From Flammeovirgaceae bacterium UBA2371 (GTDB lineage: Bacteria; Bacteroidota; Bacteroidia; Cytophagales; Cyclobacteriaceae): a stretch of 64,000 nucleotides of DNA. Location of the stretch: assembly GCA_002345965.1 (NCBI GenBank), contig DDTF01000054.1, positions 11,102 through 75,101 on the forward strand, written 5' to 3'. Below, piece by piece: positions 18,213 through 27,166 of the stretch (position 1 is the stretch's first letter; each line of letters starts with the position of its first letter). A program made the translations under genes and the position numbers. The notes below the pieces were generated by a model. It had not been told where the DNA came from. It was given only the letters and a program-made list of their open reading frames with translations, and made no database searches.

Positions 18213-18372
18213 TATGCTTATTTTTTGTTTACAGATTTGTAATTATTTGATAACAGATATAAAATGATTGACTGGCTTTTCTCCATTTGGTCTATACGTA
18301 TGGGGTTTTGGCTATCGATGTTTTCGATCACATCATACCATTTCACCTCACCAACGGTTTCATAGTTGGATT

Positions 18373-18636
18373 TCAAAGAATGGGATGGTGGTTTTTTTCA
18401 ACCATGACTGAGGTTGTTGTTGTCTTTTTCTCTTGGGCTCTTTCTTCCCATCTTGATAAGAAGATAATAATCATGATCACTACCAGTATGACTACAAAAA
18501 AACCAAATACACGAATTACCTTTTTGATACGTCTATTCTCTTCGTGTCGTTTTAAAACAGAATTATAGTTTCTATACCGCTCGATGCCCCGGGCAGTCAT
18601 GCGTTGTCTGCGCAACCTGATTTCGTTTCTACCCAT
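18373..18636 (-). CDS. Single-helix membrane protein encoded with an ECF-type sigma factor
   Basis: An 87-residue protein. A very basic N-terminal segment (residues 1-40, many Arg/Lys) is followed by one transmembrane helix (about 42-61, VIRVFGFFVVILVVIMIIIF) and a short ~25-residue tail. The start overlaps the end of the sigma factor gene by 8 bp, so it is translationally coupled to it. That position and topology are those of anti-sigma factors. It has no zinc-binding anti-sigma (HxxxCxxC) motif, so the role is inferred from context only. It is too short to be a classical FecR-type anti-sigma. Confidence 0.65.
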   Translation of the reverse strand: MGRNEIRLRRQRMTARGIERYRNYNSVLKRHEENRRIKKVIRVFGFFVVILVVIMIIIFLSRWEERAQEKKTTTTSVMVEKNHHPIL

Positions 18637-19207
18637 CGTATTTGATCTTGATCTTAAATTTCTTTCTTAGTTTATCCAAAGCCCTGTAGGTCCTCATTTT
18701 TGCGCCACTTTCGGTGATATCCAGGATATAGGCAATTTCTTTAAAATCCCTTTCCTCATAAAACCTGAGCTCTAGCACATGCAACATTTCTTCTGGCAGA
18801 TCCTTCATGAAGTCAATCAATTTATTTATTTCATCTTCACTCCATGTTTCTTCTGATTGCTCTACCAGTTCTTTGATTCGAACCTCTTCAATACTAAAGA
18901 CTTTTTTTCCTTTAAATTTTCGATAATGTTTTCTTACTTCATTAGAAGCAATTTTATAGAGCCAGGCTGAAAAAGGAACTCCTCTGAATTCATATTTTTT
19001 AATATTATTTAAAACGTTGACAAATGTTTGAGAGCAGAGATCGCCTGCTAATTCTTCATTATCGGTTTGTCGGTAGAGGTAGTAGAAGATTCTATCGAAG
19101 TACTTCTCATAAAGAGTAGAGAAAGCCGCAGGATTGCTTTTGGCTTTTGCTATTATTGCCTCTTCTTGCCGTATTTCTTCTTCCGACATCCTGCATTTAT
19201 TCTTCAC
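18629..19207 (-). CDS. ECF-type RNA polymerase sigma factor
   Basis: A 192-residue sigma-70 family factor with only regions 2 and 4. Region 2 (~28-95) has FSTLYEKYFDRIFYYLYRQT, DLCSQTFVNVLNNI and FSAWLYKIASNEVRKHYRK. Region 4 (~130-185) has LPEEMLHVLELRFYEERDFKEIA followed by a helix-turn-helix, LDITESGAKMRTYRALDKL. It should redirect RNA polymerase to a small regulon in response to an envelope or cytoplasmic signal. The first in-frame start is GTG at 19207; ATG at 19189 (MSEEEIRQEEA) is an equally good start. It is followed by the overlapping one-helix membrane protein. Confidence 0.9.
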   Translation of the reverse strand: MKNKCRMSEEEIRQEEAIIAKAKSNPAAFSTLYEKYFDRIFYYLYRQTDNEELAGDLCSQTFVNVLNNIKKYEFRGVPFSAWLYKIASNEVRKHYRKFKGKKVFSIEEVRIKELVEQSEETWSEDEINKLIDFMKDLPEEMLHVLELRFYEERDFKEIAYILDITESGAKMRTYRALDKLRKKFKIKIKYDG

Positions 19208-19268
19208 TAATAATGCAAAGACTATCTGGAAGTCACAAGAAAGGAATAGGAATAAGTTTTGTGGATGA

Positions 19269-20540
19269 TTATTTCAATTCAGCGGTAAGCACAACCACAT
19301 CTTTTATTAATTCCGGCTTTAACGCATGATTTTCATCATATGCTCCCCATGCACTGTTAGCTATATAGTATAGCTTGTTCTTATAGATGCATCCCATGGT
19401 TGGCTCATTGAATGAAGGGTGAGCCTTATCAATAATTGTGGCACTTATTATTCTCATTTGCTGCTGATCGAGCTCGTATCGAGTTACCCTATTGGGGCGA
19501 ACCCCATTTTGAATGGCCACCAGGCTGTTGTTAAAGTACAACAGCCCATCTATGCCTTTCAGCGAAAGTTCATTCTCAGACTGAAATTGGGTTAGCTCCA
19601 TACTGAGTGTATTAAGTCGATAAGGTCCTTTTATATAATCAGCTATAAAAAGAATATGGTCGTCATCTGAAAAAGCAATGCCTTGAATATTCCAAAATTC
19701 TTCAGAAGTGAAATAGGGGTTCAGTGTTTTACTTTTTTCATCTATAGTAAAAATCGTATTGGTCTTTCCATCGCTTACAAAGACCTGACCTTTTGAATTC
19801 AATGTTAGGTCTCCAAAAACCGAGGAGGTAATTTCTTTAGTCTCATACTTGTCGATTAATGCTCCGGATTTTAAATCAAATTTGAATAGCGCGGAATGTT
19901 GCACGGTATCATATCCTTCCATTTCAGGCATTGGACTTGCGCATGCCCATAGCACATTGTTTTTCGTGTCAATTTCCAAATCAAATACAGCGGTAAGTCC
20001 GAATGCTCCTGAATGAACGAAATCTGTTAGGTTGCCTGCCTTGTCACGTTTAAGTATTTTCTTTTTGTGAATGCTGGCAAAATAAAATTCGTTGTTCAAT
20101 TCGTCAATAGCTATAGACTCAATATGCGAACCGTTGTCATTGAGTAGAAACGCAGTATCAGATTTTACTTGTACTTTTTGAAGCTCCTCTTTCAAAGTAT
20201 ACAGCGATTGAAAACCAGAAGAATTCCTGATGGTTTCAAAGTCATCCGTATTTAAATCAAAACCGGCATCAATATGGATCGCCTTCCTCAAGGCTGAAAG
20301 AGCCTCTTGTGTTTTATTCACTCGCGCAGCGGCCATACCCAGTTGATATAATATTCCCTGATGGTAAGGATGCAATTGGTTAGCGGCAGTGATATTTTCA
20401 TAAAATTGCTCATAGTCCTTATCTCCATAGGCTTTTTTTGCGGCTGCATAATATTGCTGAAGATCCTGGCAATAGGATAGGCCAGATGATACACCAACCA
20501 TGAAGAAAATAGTGAAAAAGTTAAAAAGAGATTTATTCAT
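19269..20540 (-). CDS. Secreted TPR plus SMP-30-like beta-propeller protein
   Basis: A 423-residue exported protein (signal peptide residues 1-24, cleavage near YCQ). Residues ~25-115 form two TPR-like helix pairs (YYAAAKKAYGDKDYEQFYENITAA, GILYQLGMAAARVNKTQEALSALRKA). Residues ~135-415 look like a six-bladed propeller of the SMP-30/gluconolactonase/NHL kind (HIESIAIDELNNEFYFAS, GLTAVFDLEIDTKNNVLWAC, FGDLTLNSKGQVFVSDG, NIQGIAFSDDDHILFIADY). A lactonase activity is possible, but the metal ligands cannot be confirmed by eye. It is monocistronic, with 61 bp between its stop and the sigma factor start. Confidence 0.8.
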   Translation of the reverse strand: MNKSLFNFFTIFFMVGVSSGLSYCQDLQQYYAAAKKAYGDKDYEQFYENITAANQLHPYHQGILYQLGMAAARVNKTQEALSALRKAIHIDAGFDLNTDDFETIRNSSGFQSLYTLKEELQKVQVKSDTAFLLNDNGSHIESIAIDELNNEFYFASIHKKKILKRDKAGNLTDFVHSGAFGLTAVFDLEIDTKNNVLWACASPMPEMEGYDTVQHSALFKFDLKSGALIDKYETKEITSSVFGDLTLNSKGQVFVSDGKTNTIFTIDEKSKTLNPYFTSEEFWNIQGIAFSDDDHILFIADYIKGPYRLNTLSMELTQFQSENELSLKGIDGLLYFNNSLVAIQNGVRPNRVTRYELDQQQMRIISATIIDKAHPSFNEPTMGCIYKNKLYYIANSAWGAYDENHALKPELIKDVVVLTAELK

Positions 20541-20583
20541 TGGGCAGTGTTTTAGTAGGATTAATGGTGGCAGCTTTTAAAGC

Positions 20584-20886
20584 ATGGTACTTAACTTAAC
20601 ACCGCCAAAACGATGTCATGTGAAGTTTGGTCATGCATTGCTGTGTTATAAAGCGTATCAAATTGCCATCAATAAATTCATGGTTAAATGGTTGATGAGG
20701 GAGCTAATTGATTTTCAAGTAGAGCAAGTAATTCCTGGTCATAAATTGATTTTAATTTTGTCGGGTCTTGCTTTGTGGGTTATGGGTTGCAAGAAAAACA
20801 ATCTTAAATTGTCTCTTAATAAAGAAAATGCACCAATTATTTCAAATAACAACATGGGGCATTTTTATAAGCGTCCATTAGATTGA
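20584..20886 (+). CDS. Doubtful ORF, possible small lipoprotein-like peptide
   Basis: A 100-residue open frame in the 399-bp gap between the propeller protein and the kinase. Its middle (about residues 54-69, LILILSGLALWVMGC) resembles a lipoprotein signal, but it is internal, with some 50 residues before it, and no good start lies just upstream. The composition is not convincing and I recognise no domain. The rest of the gap carries a TAACTTCG near-match to the -7 element at 20924-20931, just before the kinase gene. It may be spurious. Confidence 0.22.
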   Translation: MVLNLTPPKRCHVKFGHALLCYKAYQIAINKFMVKWLMRELIDFQVEQVIPGHKLILILSGLALWVMGCKKNNLKLSLNKENAPIISNNNMGHFYKRPLD

Positions 20887-20939
20887 CGTAAATTGCGGTA
20901 TTATGGTCGTTATTAATTAAATCTAACTTCGAGGCACAA

Positions 20940-23861
20940 ATGATGAGGTTGGTTATATTTATTTTTTTGGTTGTGGCCACTATCTCATCGTTGTGGGCGC
21001 AACAATATTCTCTTAAGCAATATACTGCGGTGGATGGGCTTCCACAGTCTCAGGTAAATATGATTGTGGAAGACAAGGATGGTTACCTCTGGATAGCCAC
21101 CAACGGAGGTGGGCTTGCCAGATTCGATGGGAATGATTTTAAAGTATATACCACTCGCGATGGGCTATCCAGCAACATCGTTCAATATCTAAAACTGGAT
21201 TCAAAACAAAACTTGTGGATTATCAACCCGATTGGAATTACGAGATACAATGGTATATCGTTTAAGAAATTTGTACCTCAGGGGCCTCATGCAAAACTTA
21301 GTATTCGCAGGGCCTTTGAAGTGAATGACACCTTGTTTTTTGTTAACAGCCAAAGAGCACTTGCCAAAATTTACAATGACTCAATTTATTATTGGAATAA
21401 ACCCATAAAAGATGAACGACTAATTCTATATACACATTTGATGCCGGGTAAGGAAATATGCCTTTACCTTAATGATAATAGCTTTATGATAAAATCAGCA
21501 TTGGGTGAATATACTCTTAATCATTCTGACGATTTTGATTTTGCCCTTTCGATTTTCAATTATGGCAATGAAGTGTGGGTCAATACTGAAAAGGGATATT
21601 TTTCAATAGATACGGAGAAAAAAAAATTCATCAAACGTGTCATGAAAATTAAAAACCCAATTATCCAACACGATAGTATCAATGACGTGTATTGGACACG
21701 GAGCGGGGCCAATCTTCTTATGGAAAAGCTGACAAATAATGTGCATAGAATTGACACCATATTAAAGGATGTAAGCATCACTCAGATTTTGCCTGATTTG
21801 GAAGGAAACACATGGTTGGGTACATCAGGGTCAGGACTTTATAAATATTACGCTAGAGATTTTGACAGATTAGGACACGACCGTTTTGGCTCTGTGCTGG
21901 CGCTACAAAAAGACAAAGAGGGTGCCTTTTGGATTGGAACTTTAAACAAGGGAATTTGGAAGGAAAAAAACGGAAATTTTGAGCATTATGAAGTAGGTGC
22001 AGCCAACGAGATAAATGCAATCAAAGTGGGTGAAGATGGAGTGGTTTGGGTGGGCTCTTATAATGGCCTGGGCAGGTATGACCAAAAGAAAAATCAATTT
22101 GATTGGTTCACCAGAGAAGATGGCATTGTAAGTGCCTACATCAATAGTTTGGATATTGATAAGTATGGACATGTTTGGTACAGCACAAGGTCAAGCGGGA
22201 TTGGGTATTATGATGGACAAGAGTTTAAAAACATTGCAACAGAAGATGAGCTTTCCGGAAAACATGTGACTGCCATTAAATCCTTTCCGAAACTTAATTC
22301 CGTTTTCATTGGCAGTGAGTCAGGATTGGCGATGATCAAAAATGATTCCATGATAAGGCGAGTCCCACTGCCAGAATTTACCAGTACAACGATTAATTCA
22401 ATTAACATTTATAAAGACTCTTTGCTTTTATTAGGTTCAGGAGGCAGTGGTATTATGATCGTTGACCCTGTAACATTCATAAAAAAAACCATTACAACTT
22501 TAGACGGACTGCCTTCTGACTTTATTTATTTCGTTGCCTCAGATGATGATGGTTTTATTTGGGTGGGAACAGAACAGGGTATTACCAAACTTAAGTTAAA
22601 CGATCAGTTACAGATAGAACAAAATTTGCATTATGGGTATGAGAATGGCCTGGAGGGAGTGGAGACCAATCGGAATGCATTTTTCATTGATGAAGAAAAA
22701 TACTTTGGTTTGATAGATGGAGTGTATAAATACAATGAACTGCCGAGGGCAGGATGGAGTTCATTCCCTTTGCATTTACTGGATATAGAAATTTTTTATG
22801 GCCAGTATTCAAGTAGAGAATATGCAGACAGTCTTTCTGGTTTTTTTAGACTGCCAATCAACCCTCAAATACCTGCAGATAAGAATCATATCACATTTCA
22901 CTTTAACCAGGTGGATAAGCGGTACCCCCGGTCTGTTAAATTTAAGTACTATCTAGAAAACTTTGACAAAACCTGGTCGCAACCTTCTTCTGTTGGAAGC
23001 GCAACCTATAGCAACCTACCACCGGGTAGTTATACATTTAATATTGTAGCTACAAACAATCAGGGAAGCTGGAGCAAAGTGCCACTTACTTATAAATTCA
23101 TAGTAAAAGCGCCTTTTTATCAAACAGCCTTATTTCAAATCGCAGTTATTTTATTGCTTGTGGGCGTAGTCGTTTTGTTTTTTTATTTACGGATTCGAAA
23201 AAAAATTAACAAAATGATGGAGGTAGAACGAATCCGTCAGCAAGAACAAGAGAGTTTGCGCAAAGAAATTGCCCGAGATTTCCACGATGAAATGGGAAAT
23301 CAATTAACCAGAATTATCAATTACGTAAGTTTGATGAAGTTGAGCAAGAATGGAAATGCGGTGGAATTTTATGATAAGGTAGAGGAGTCCGCCAAGTATT
23401 TATATACTGGTGCACGTGATTTTATCTGGAGTATCGATCCTGGCAACGATGAATTGTCAAAGTTATTTTTACACATTCGAGACTTTGGCGAAAAGTTATT
23501 TGAAGAAAAAAAGATGATGTACAGGGCGTTTAATAACATTGATTATAGTGTACGCATTCCCTATGGGTTTAGCCGAGAGGTCAATCTCATTTTTAAAGAA
23601 GCTATGACCAATACATTTAATCATTCTGGAGCGAAGAATGTGAAATTTACGCTTAGCCTTCAAGAGGATACTTATATTATCAAACTGGAAGATGATGGGA
23701 AGGGATTCAAAAAAGAAGCGCTAGCCAAATTGAATGGATTAAAAAATATGCGAATAAGGGCCGAAAGAATTGGCGGTATTCTGTATATTCAAAGTCGAGC
23801 AGGAGGAGGAACCGAAATTAGCCTTTTGCTACCCATACACCTATTTAAAGAAAAGATATGA
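20940..23861 (+). CDS. Two-component-propeller sensor histidine kinase (HisKA_3)
   Basis: A 973-residue membrane sensor. A signal peptide (MMRLVIFIFLVVATISSLWA) is followed by about 14 Reg_prop propeller repeats over residues ~25-620 (GLPQSQVNMIVEDKDGYLWIAT, GLSSNIVQYLKLDSKQNLWI, DDDGFIWVGTEQGITKL). A Y_Y_Y immunoglobulin-like domain (~640-730, FKYYLENFDKTWSQ) and one TM helix (~735-757) come next. The HisKA_3 dimerisation domain has His782 in DFHDEMGNQL, and the HATPase N- and G-boxes are FKEAMTNTFNHS and DDGKGF. The periplasmic double propeller senses a ligand and the kinase phosphorylates the overlapping NarL-type regulator encoded next (4-bp overlap). It is not an HTCS hybrid, because the receiver is on a separate protein. 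Confidence 0.93.
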   Translation: MMRLVIFIFLVVATISSLWAQQYSLKQYTAVDGLPQSQVNMIVEDKDGYLWIATNGGGLARFDGNDFKVYTTRDGLSSNIVQYLKLDSKQNLWIINPIGITRYNGISFKKFVPQGPHAKLSIRRAFEVNDTLFFVNSQRALAKIYNDSIYYWNKPIKDERLILYTHLMPGKEICLYLNDNSFMIKSALGEYTLNHSDDFDFALSIFNYGNEVWVNTEKGYFSIDTEKKKFIKRVMKIKNPIIQHDSINDVYWTRSGANLLMEKLTNNVHRIDTILKDVSITQILPDLEGNTWLGTSGSGLYKYYARDFDRLGHDRFGSVLALQKDKEGAFWIGTLNKGIWKEKNGNFEHYEVGAANEINAIKVGEDGVVWVGSYNGLGRYDQKKNQFDWFTREDGIVSAYINSLDIDKYGHVWYSTRSSGIGYYDGQEFKNIATEDELSGKHVTAIKSFPKLNSVFIGSESGLAMIKNDSMIRRVPLPEFTSTTINSINIYKDSLLLLGSGGSGIMIVDPVTFIKKTITTLDGLPSDFIYFVASDDDGFIWVGTEQGITKLKLNDQLQIEQNLHYGYENGLEGVETNRNAFFIDEEKYFGLIDGVYKYNELPRAGWSSFPLHLLDIEIFYGQYSSREYADSLSGFFRLPINPQIPADKNHITFHFNQVDKRYPRSVKFKYYLENFDKTWSQPSSVGSATYSNLPPGSYTFNIVATNNQGSWSKVPLTYKFIVKAPFYQTALFQIAVILLLVGVVVLFFYLRIRKKINKMMEVERIRQQEQESLRKEIARDFHDEMGNQLTRIINYVSLMKLSKNGNAVEFYDKVEESAKYLYTGARDFIWSIDPGNDELSKLFLHIRDFGEKLFEEKKMMYRAFNNIDYSVRIPYGFSREVNLIFKEAMTNTFNHSGAKNVKFTLSLQEDTYIIKLEDDGKGFKKEALAKLNGLKNMRIRAERIGGILYIQSRAGGGTEISLLLPIHLFKEKI

Positions 23862-24493
23862 GCCAAGAATCTAAAAAACGTGTTCTTATTATTGAAGATG
23901 ATCCGGAAATTCGGAGCAGCTTTACATTGATTGTAGACAGTTCGCAAAAATTTACAGTTGTAAACGGGTACAGCAGTTGCGAAGAAGCCATTAAACATCT
24001 TCATACAGACAAACCTGATATTGTTTTGATGGACGTTGAACTTCCGGGTGGAATGAATGGAATAAAAGGCACTAAAATTATTAAGGAAAAAGCCCCTAAT
24101 GCGGATATTATTATGGTGACCGTCTATGAAGACAGCGAAATGGTGTATGAGGCTCTTAAATCGGGGGCATCAGGATATATCACTAAAAGTGCTAATTACA
24201 TGGAACTGCTGTCGGCATTGGATGAAATTACCAAAGGGGGTGCGCCCATGAGTAGCAAGATTGCACGCATGGTAATTGATAATTTTCACCTCAACCCTAA
24301 TACCCCCCTCACTAAAAGGGAGACAGAAATATTACAACTCATATCTGAAGGTAAAACCTATACACAAATATCGGAGGAACTGTTTATCTCGAAAGAGACC
24401 TCTAAAACACACATTAAAAACATTTACTCCAAGTTGCAGGTAAGAAGCAAATCTGAGGCAATTGCTAAAGCCAATCAGGATAAGCTCATTTAA
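23858..24493 (+). CDS. NarL/FixJ-type response regulator
   Basis: A 211-residue regulator. The receiver domain (1-~125) has the phospho-acceptor Asp59 in IVLMDVELPGG, the acidic pair E13-D15 region (IIEDDPE), and the conserved Lys in GYITKSA. A LuxR-type helix-turn-helix (~145-211) follows: LTKRETEILQLISEGKTYTQIS and FISKETSKTHIKNIYSKL. It shares a 4-bp overlap (ATGA) with the upstream HisKA_3 kinase, so the two are a cognate pair by context. The transcription unit ends at the hairpin at 24514-24545. Confidence 0.95.
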   Translation: MSQESKKRVLIIEDDPEIRSSFTLIVDSSQKFTVVNGYSSCEEAIKHLHTDKPDIVLMDVELPGGMNGIKGTKIIKEKAPNADIIMVTVYEDSEMVYEALKSGASGYITKSANYMELLSALDEITKGGAPMSSKIARMVIDNFHLNPNTPLTKRETEILQLISEGKTYTQISEELFISKETSKTHIKNIYSKLQVRSKSEAIAKANQDKLI

Positions 24494-24513
24494 TTAAATT
24501 AGACTTATTTTTT

Positions 24514-24550
24514 AATGACCGTCCCTGGCTAAAGAGACGGTCATTCTATT
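24514..24550 (+). terminator. Bidirectional terminator-like hairpin
   Basis: A 10-bp perfect stem AATGACCGTC (24514-24523) / GACGGTCATT (24536-24545) has a 12-nt loop, with T-rich sequence before it and TCTATT after it. It lies 20 bp after the response regulator stop. Confidence 0.75.
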
Positions 24551-24623
24551 TATTGACTTTTGAATGGCCCGAATAATCTTTAGCTTTAAAATATTACTTA
24601 ATTCGTAACTCACTTTAATCATC

Positions 24624-27104
24624 ATGAATAGTAGAATATTTCTCAGCATGTTGTTGTGCACGGTTGCCATAGGTCTCTTTGCCCAACGAAAAAAGTCCAA
24701 TCCAGAACCTGCAGCAGCAGTTTCGCAATCACCAATTCAGGCAAAGGTAGCGGGTATGAAAAAATACGATGGATACCTGGAATTTTATTATGATGAAAAA
24801 CAGGATAAAATCTACATCGTGATTGACAAATTCAATGCTGAAATTCTGTACATCAATTCACTCTCTGCCGGTATAGGTTCAAATGACATCGGATTGGATC
24901 GAGGGCAGTTGGGAGGAGAGCAAGTTGTGAAATTTGACAGAAGAGGACCTAAAGTTCTTCTGTTGCAACCCAACTATAAATATCGTGCTAATAGTGACAA
25001 CGCTATGGAGCGAAGAGCTGTTGAACAAGCGTTTGCTCAATCAGTGTTATGGGGCTTTACGGTTGTCGCTGAAGAATCCAACCGCGTGCTGGTTGATGCC
25101 ACAGATTTTTTTCTCAGGGATGCTCATGATGTAATTGGTACACTTAAGAGAAATAATCAGGGAAGCTATTCTCTAGATAAATCAAGGTCGGCCATCTATC
25201 TGCCCAATGTAAAAAGCTTTCCTAAAAACTCAGAATTTGAAGCAACATTAACCTTTACAGGACAAGCAACAGGAAGCTACATCAGAAGTGTGGCACCAAA
25301 CCCGGATAATATTACTGTAAGGCAACACCATTCATTTGTTGAATTGCCTGATGGGGATTACAAACCAAGAAAATTTGACCCAAGATCAGGATATTATGAA
25401 ATGTCTTATTATGATTATGCCACTCCTATTTCTGAGTCAATTGAAAGGCAATTCATAACCAGGCATCGACTCAAAAAAAAGGACCCAACAGCGGCCAGGA
25501 GTGAGGCGGTAGAACCTATTGTTTATTATTTGGATCCTGGCGTTCCGGAACCAGTCAGGTCTGCATTATTAGATGGAGCAAAATGGTGGAACCAGGCCTT
25601 TGAAGCAGCAGGGTACATCAATGCCTTTCAGGTAAAGATGATGCCAGAGGATGCAGACCCTATGGATGTAAGATACAATCTCATTCAATGGGTTCACCGT
25701 TCTACACGTGGTTGGTCTTATGGTTCCTCTGTAACCGACCCACGTACCGGGGAAATCATCAAAGGACATGTTTCATTGGGTTCGCTTCGGGTACGTCAGG
25801 ATTTTTTGATTGCTGAAGGGTTGCTGGCGCCATACGAAGAGGGTAAACCGGTTTCAAATGAAATGGAAAAAATGGCACTGGCAAGGTTAAGACAGTTGTC
25901 GGCACATGAGGTGGGGCATACCATTGGGTTGGCCCACTCTTACTCTTCAAGTGCAGAAAATCTTGCTTCAGTGATGGATTATCCACATCCAATAGCAGAC
26001 CTGAAAGATGGGAAGGTAAGTCTGGCTAATGCCTATGATGACAAAATTGGTGCATTTGATAAAGTATCTATTGCTTATGGATATCAAGATTTTCCTCCGG
26101 GCACAGATGAAGACAAGGCACTAAACGATATCATTCAAAATGGGTTGAAAGCAGGTTTGACATTTTTGTCTGATCAGGATGCCCGGCCATTGGGAAGTGC
26201 ACATCCCTACACACATTTGTGGGACAATGGTGCGGACGCCTCGGATGAACTTTTAAGAATGTTACAAGTTCGATCAGTAGTACTCAAAAACTTTGGTGAA
26301 AGGAATATTAAAGCCAACACACCCATGGCCATGTTGGAAGAGGTATTGGTACCTATGTACTTCTTCCACCGCTATCAGACCGAAGCAGCCGCAAAAATAA
26401 TCGGGGGGCTGAATTATCGTTATGCACTACGCGGAGATGGACAACCAGTAACCGAAATGATTCCACCTCAGGACCAACTCAAAGCCATTGAGGCTGTATT
26501 GAAGACCGTTGACCCAAGCGTACTGGCGCTTCCAGAAAGTGTAATTAAGCTGATACCCCCAAGGCCACTCGGTTTTTCAAGACATCGTGAAGTAATAAAG
26601 ATCAGAACTGGTTTAACTTTCGATCCGCTTTCGGCTGTAGAGAGTGCTGCTGATATGAGTTTTGGATTGTTGCTTCACCCAGCGCGTGCTGCCCGTCTTT
26701 TTGAATATCATTCCCGGGATGCAAGGCTTCCGAGTCTGGAAAGTGTAATGGATAAGGCGATAGCTTCTACATTTAAAGCAAATGCTAAAACAGGGTACGA
26801 AGGTGCTGTGCAGATAACAGTAAATAATGTTTTGCTTTCCAATATGTTCTCTTTGGCTGTAGATGATGAATCGTCCACGCAGGTAAAGGCAATAGCCAAT
26901 TTGGAGATTAGTAAGTTAAAGGCCTGGCTCAGTGCCAAAGTGAAATCTACCAATGATGAAGATTGGAAGGCACATTATAATTATGCACTTACACAAATCG
27001 ATTGGTTTGAAAATAATCCGGATGACTTTAAAAACGAAAAACCTCTCTCAGCGCCCCCTGGTCAGCCAATCGGAGATTTTGGTTTAGAGTACTGTAGCCA
27101 CTAA
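24624..27104 (+). CDS. Exported zinc-dependent metalloprotease (DUF5117/DUF4953 family)
   Basis: An 826-residue secreted protein. The signal peptide is MNSRIFLSMLLCTVAIGLFA. Residues ~40-220 match the DUF5118/DUF5117-like N-terminal region, and the catalytic part is at ~300-500. The metzincin-type motif HEVGHTIGLAH has zinc ligands His428, His432 and His438 and catalytic Glu429. VMDYP further on supplies the Met-turn. The C-terminal DUF4953-like region (~500-826) is helical. Such proteins are widespread in Bacteroidota, with unknown natural substrates. The gene lies directly downstream of the propeller kinase/regulator pair, so it may be regulated by it, but the intervening terminator argues for a separate promoter. 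Confidence 0.9.
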   Translation: MNSRIFLSMLLCTVAIGLFAQRKKSNPEPAAAVSQSPIQAKVAGMKKYDGYLEFYYDEKQDKIYIVIDKFNAEILYINSLSAGIGSNDIGLDRGQLGGEQVVKFDRRGPKVLLLQPNYKYRANSDNAMERRAVEQAFAQSVLWGFTVVAEESNRVLVDATDFFLRDAHDVIGTLKRNNQGSYSLDKSRSAIYLPNVKSFPKNSEFEATLTFTGQATGSYIRSVAPNPDNITVRQHHSFVELPDGDYKPRKFDPRSGYYEMSYYDYATPISESIERQFITRHRLKKKDPTAARSEAVEPIVYYLDPGVPEPVRSALLDGAKWWNQAFEAAGYINAFQVKMMPEDADPMDVRYNLIQWVHRSTRGWSYGSSVTDPRTGEIIKGHVSLGSLRVRQDFLIAEGLLAPYEEGKPVSNEMEKMALARLRQLSAHEVGHTIGLAHSYSSSAENLASVMDYPHPIADLKDGKVSLANAYDDKIGAFDKVSIAYGYQDFPPGTDEDKALNDIIQNGLKAGLTFLSDQDARPLGSAHPYTHLWDNGADASDELLRMLQVRSVVLKNFGERNIKANTPMAMLEEVLVPMYFFHRYQTEAAAKIIGGLNYRYALRGDGQPVTEMIPPQDQLKAIEAVLKTVDPSVLALPESVIKLIPPRPLGFSRHREVIKIRTGLTFDPLSAVESAADMSFGLLLHPARAARLFEYHSRDARLPSLESVMDKAIASTFKANAKTGYEGAVQITVNNVLLSNMFSLAVDDESSTQVKAIANLEISKLKAWLSAKVKSTNDEDWKAHYNYALTQIDWFENNPDDFKNEKPLSAPPGQPIGDFGLEYCSH

Positions 27105-27119
27105 TTGAATTTTAAAGTG

Positions 27120-27162
27120 AAAGCTGTTGTCAACTTTCTTTTAGGAGGCAACAGCTTTTTTT
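27120..27162 (+). terminator. Terminator after the metalloprotease
   Basis: A 10-bp stem AAAGCTGTTG (27120-27129) / CAACAGCTTT (27149-27158) has a 19-nt loop and seven T residues (27156-27162). It is between convergent genes and could serve both strands. Confidence 0.8.
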
Positions 27163-27166
27163 ATGC

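Noticed and set aside
20584..20886. Treating the 100-codon frame as a confident lipoprotein gene
   Set aside because: The hydrophobic segment is internal and no good start lies just before it; kept only as a low-confidence entry.
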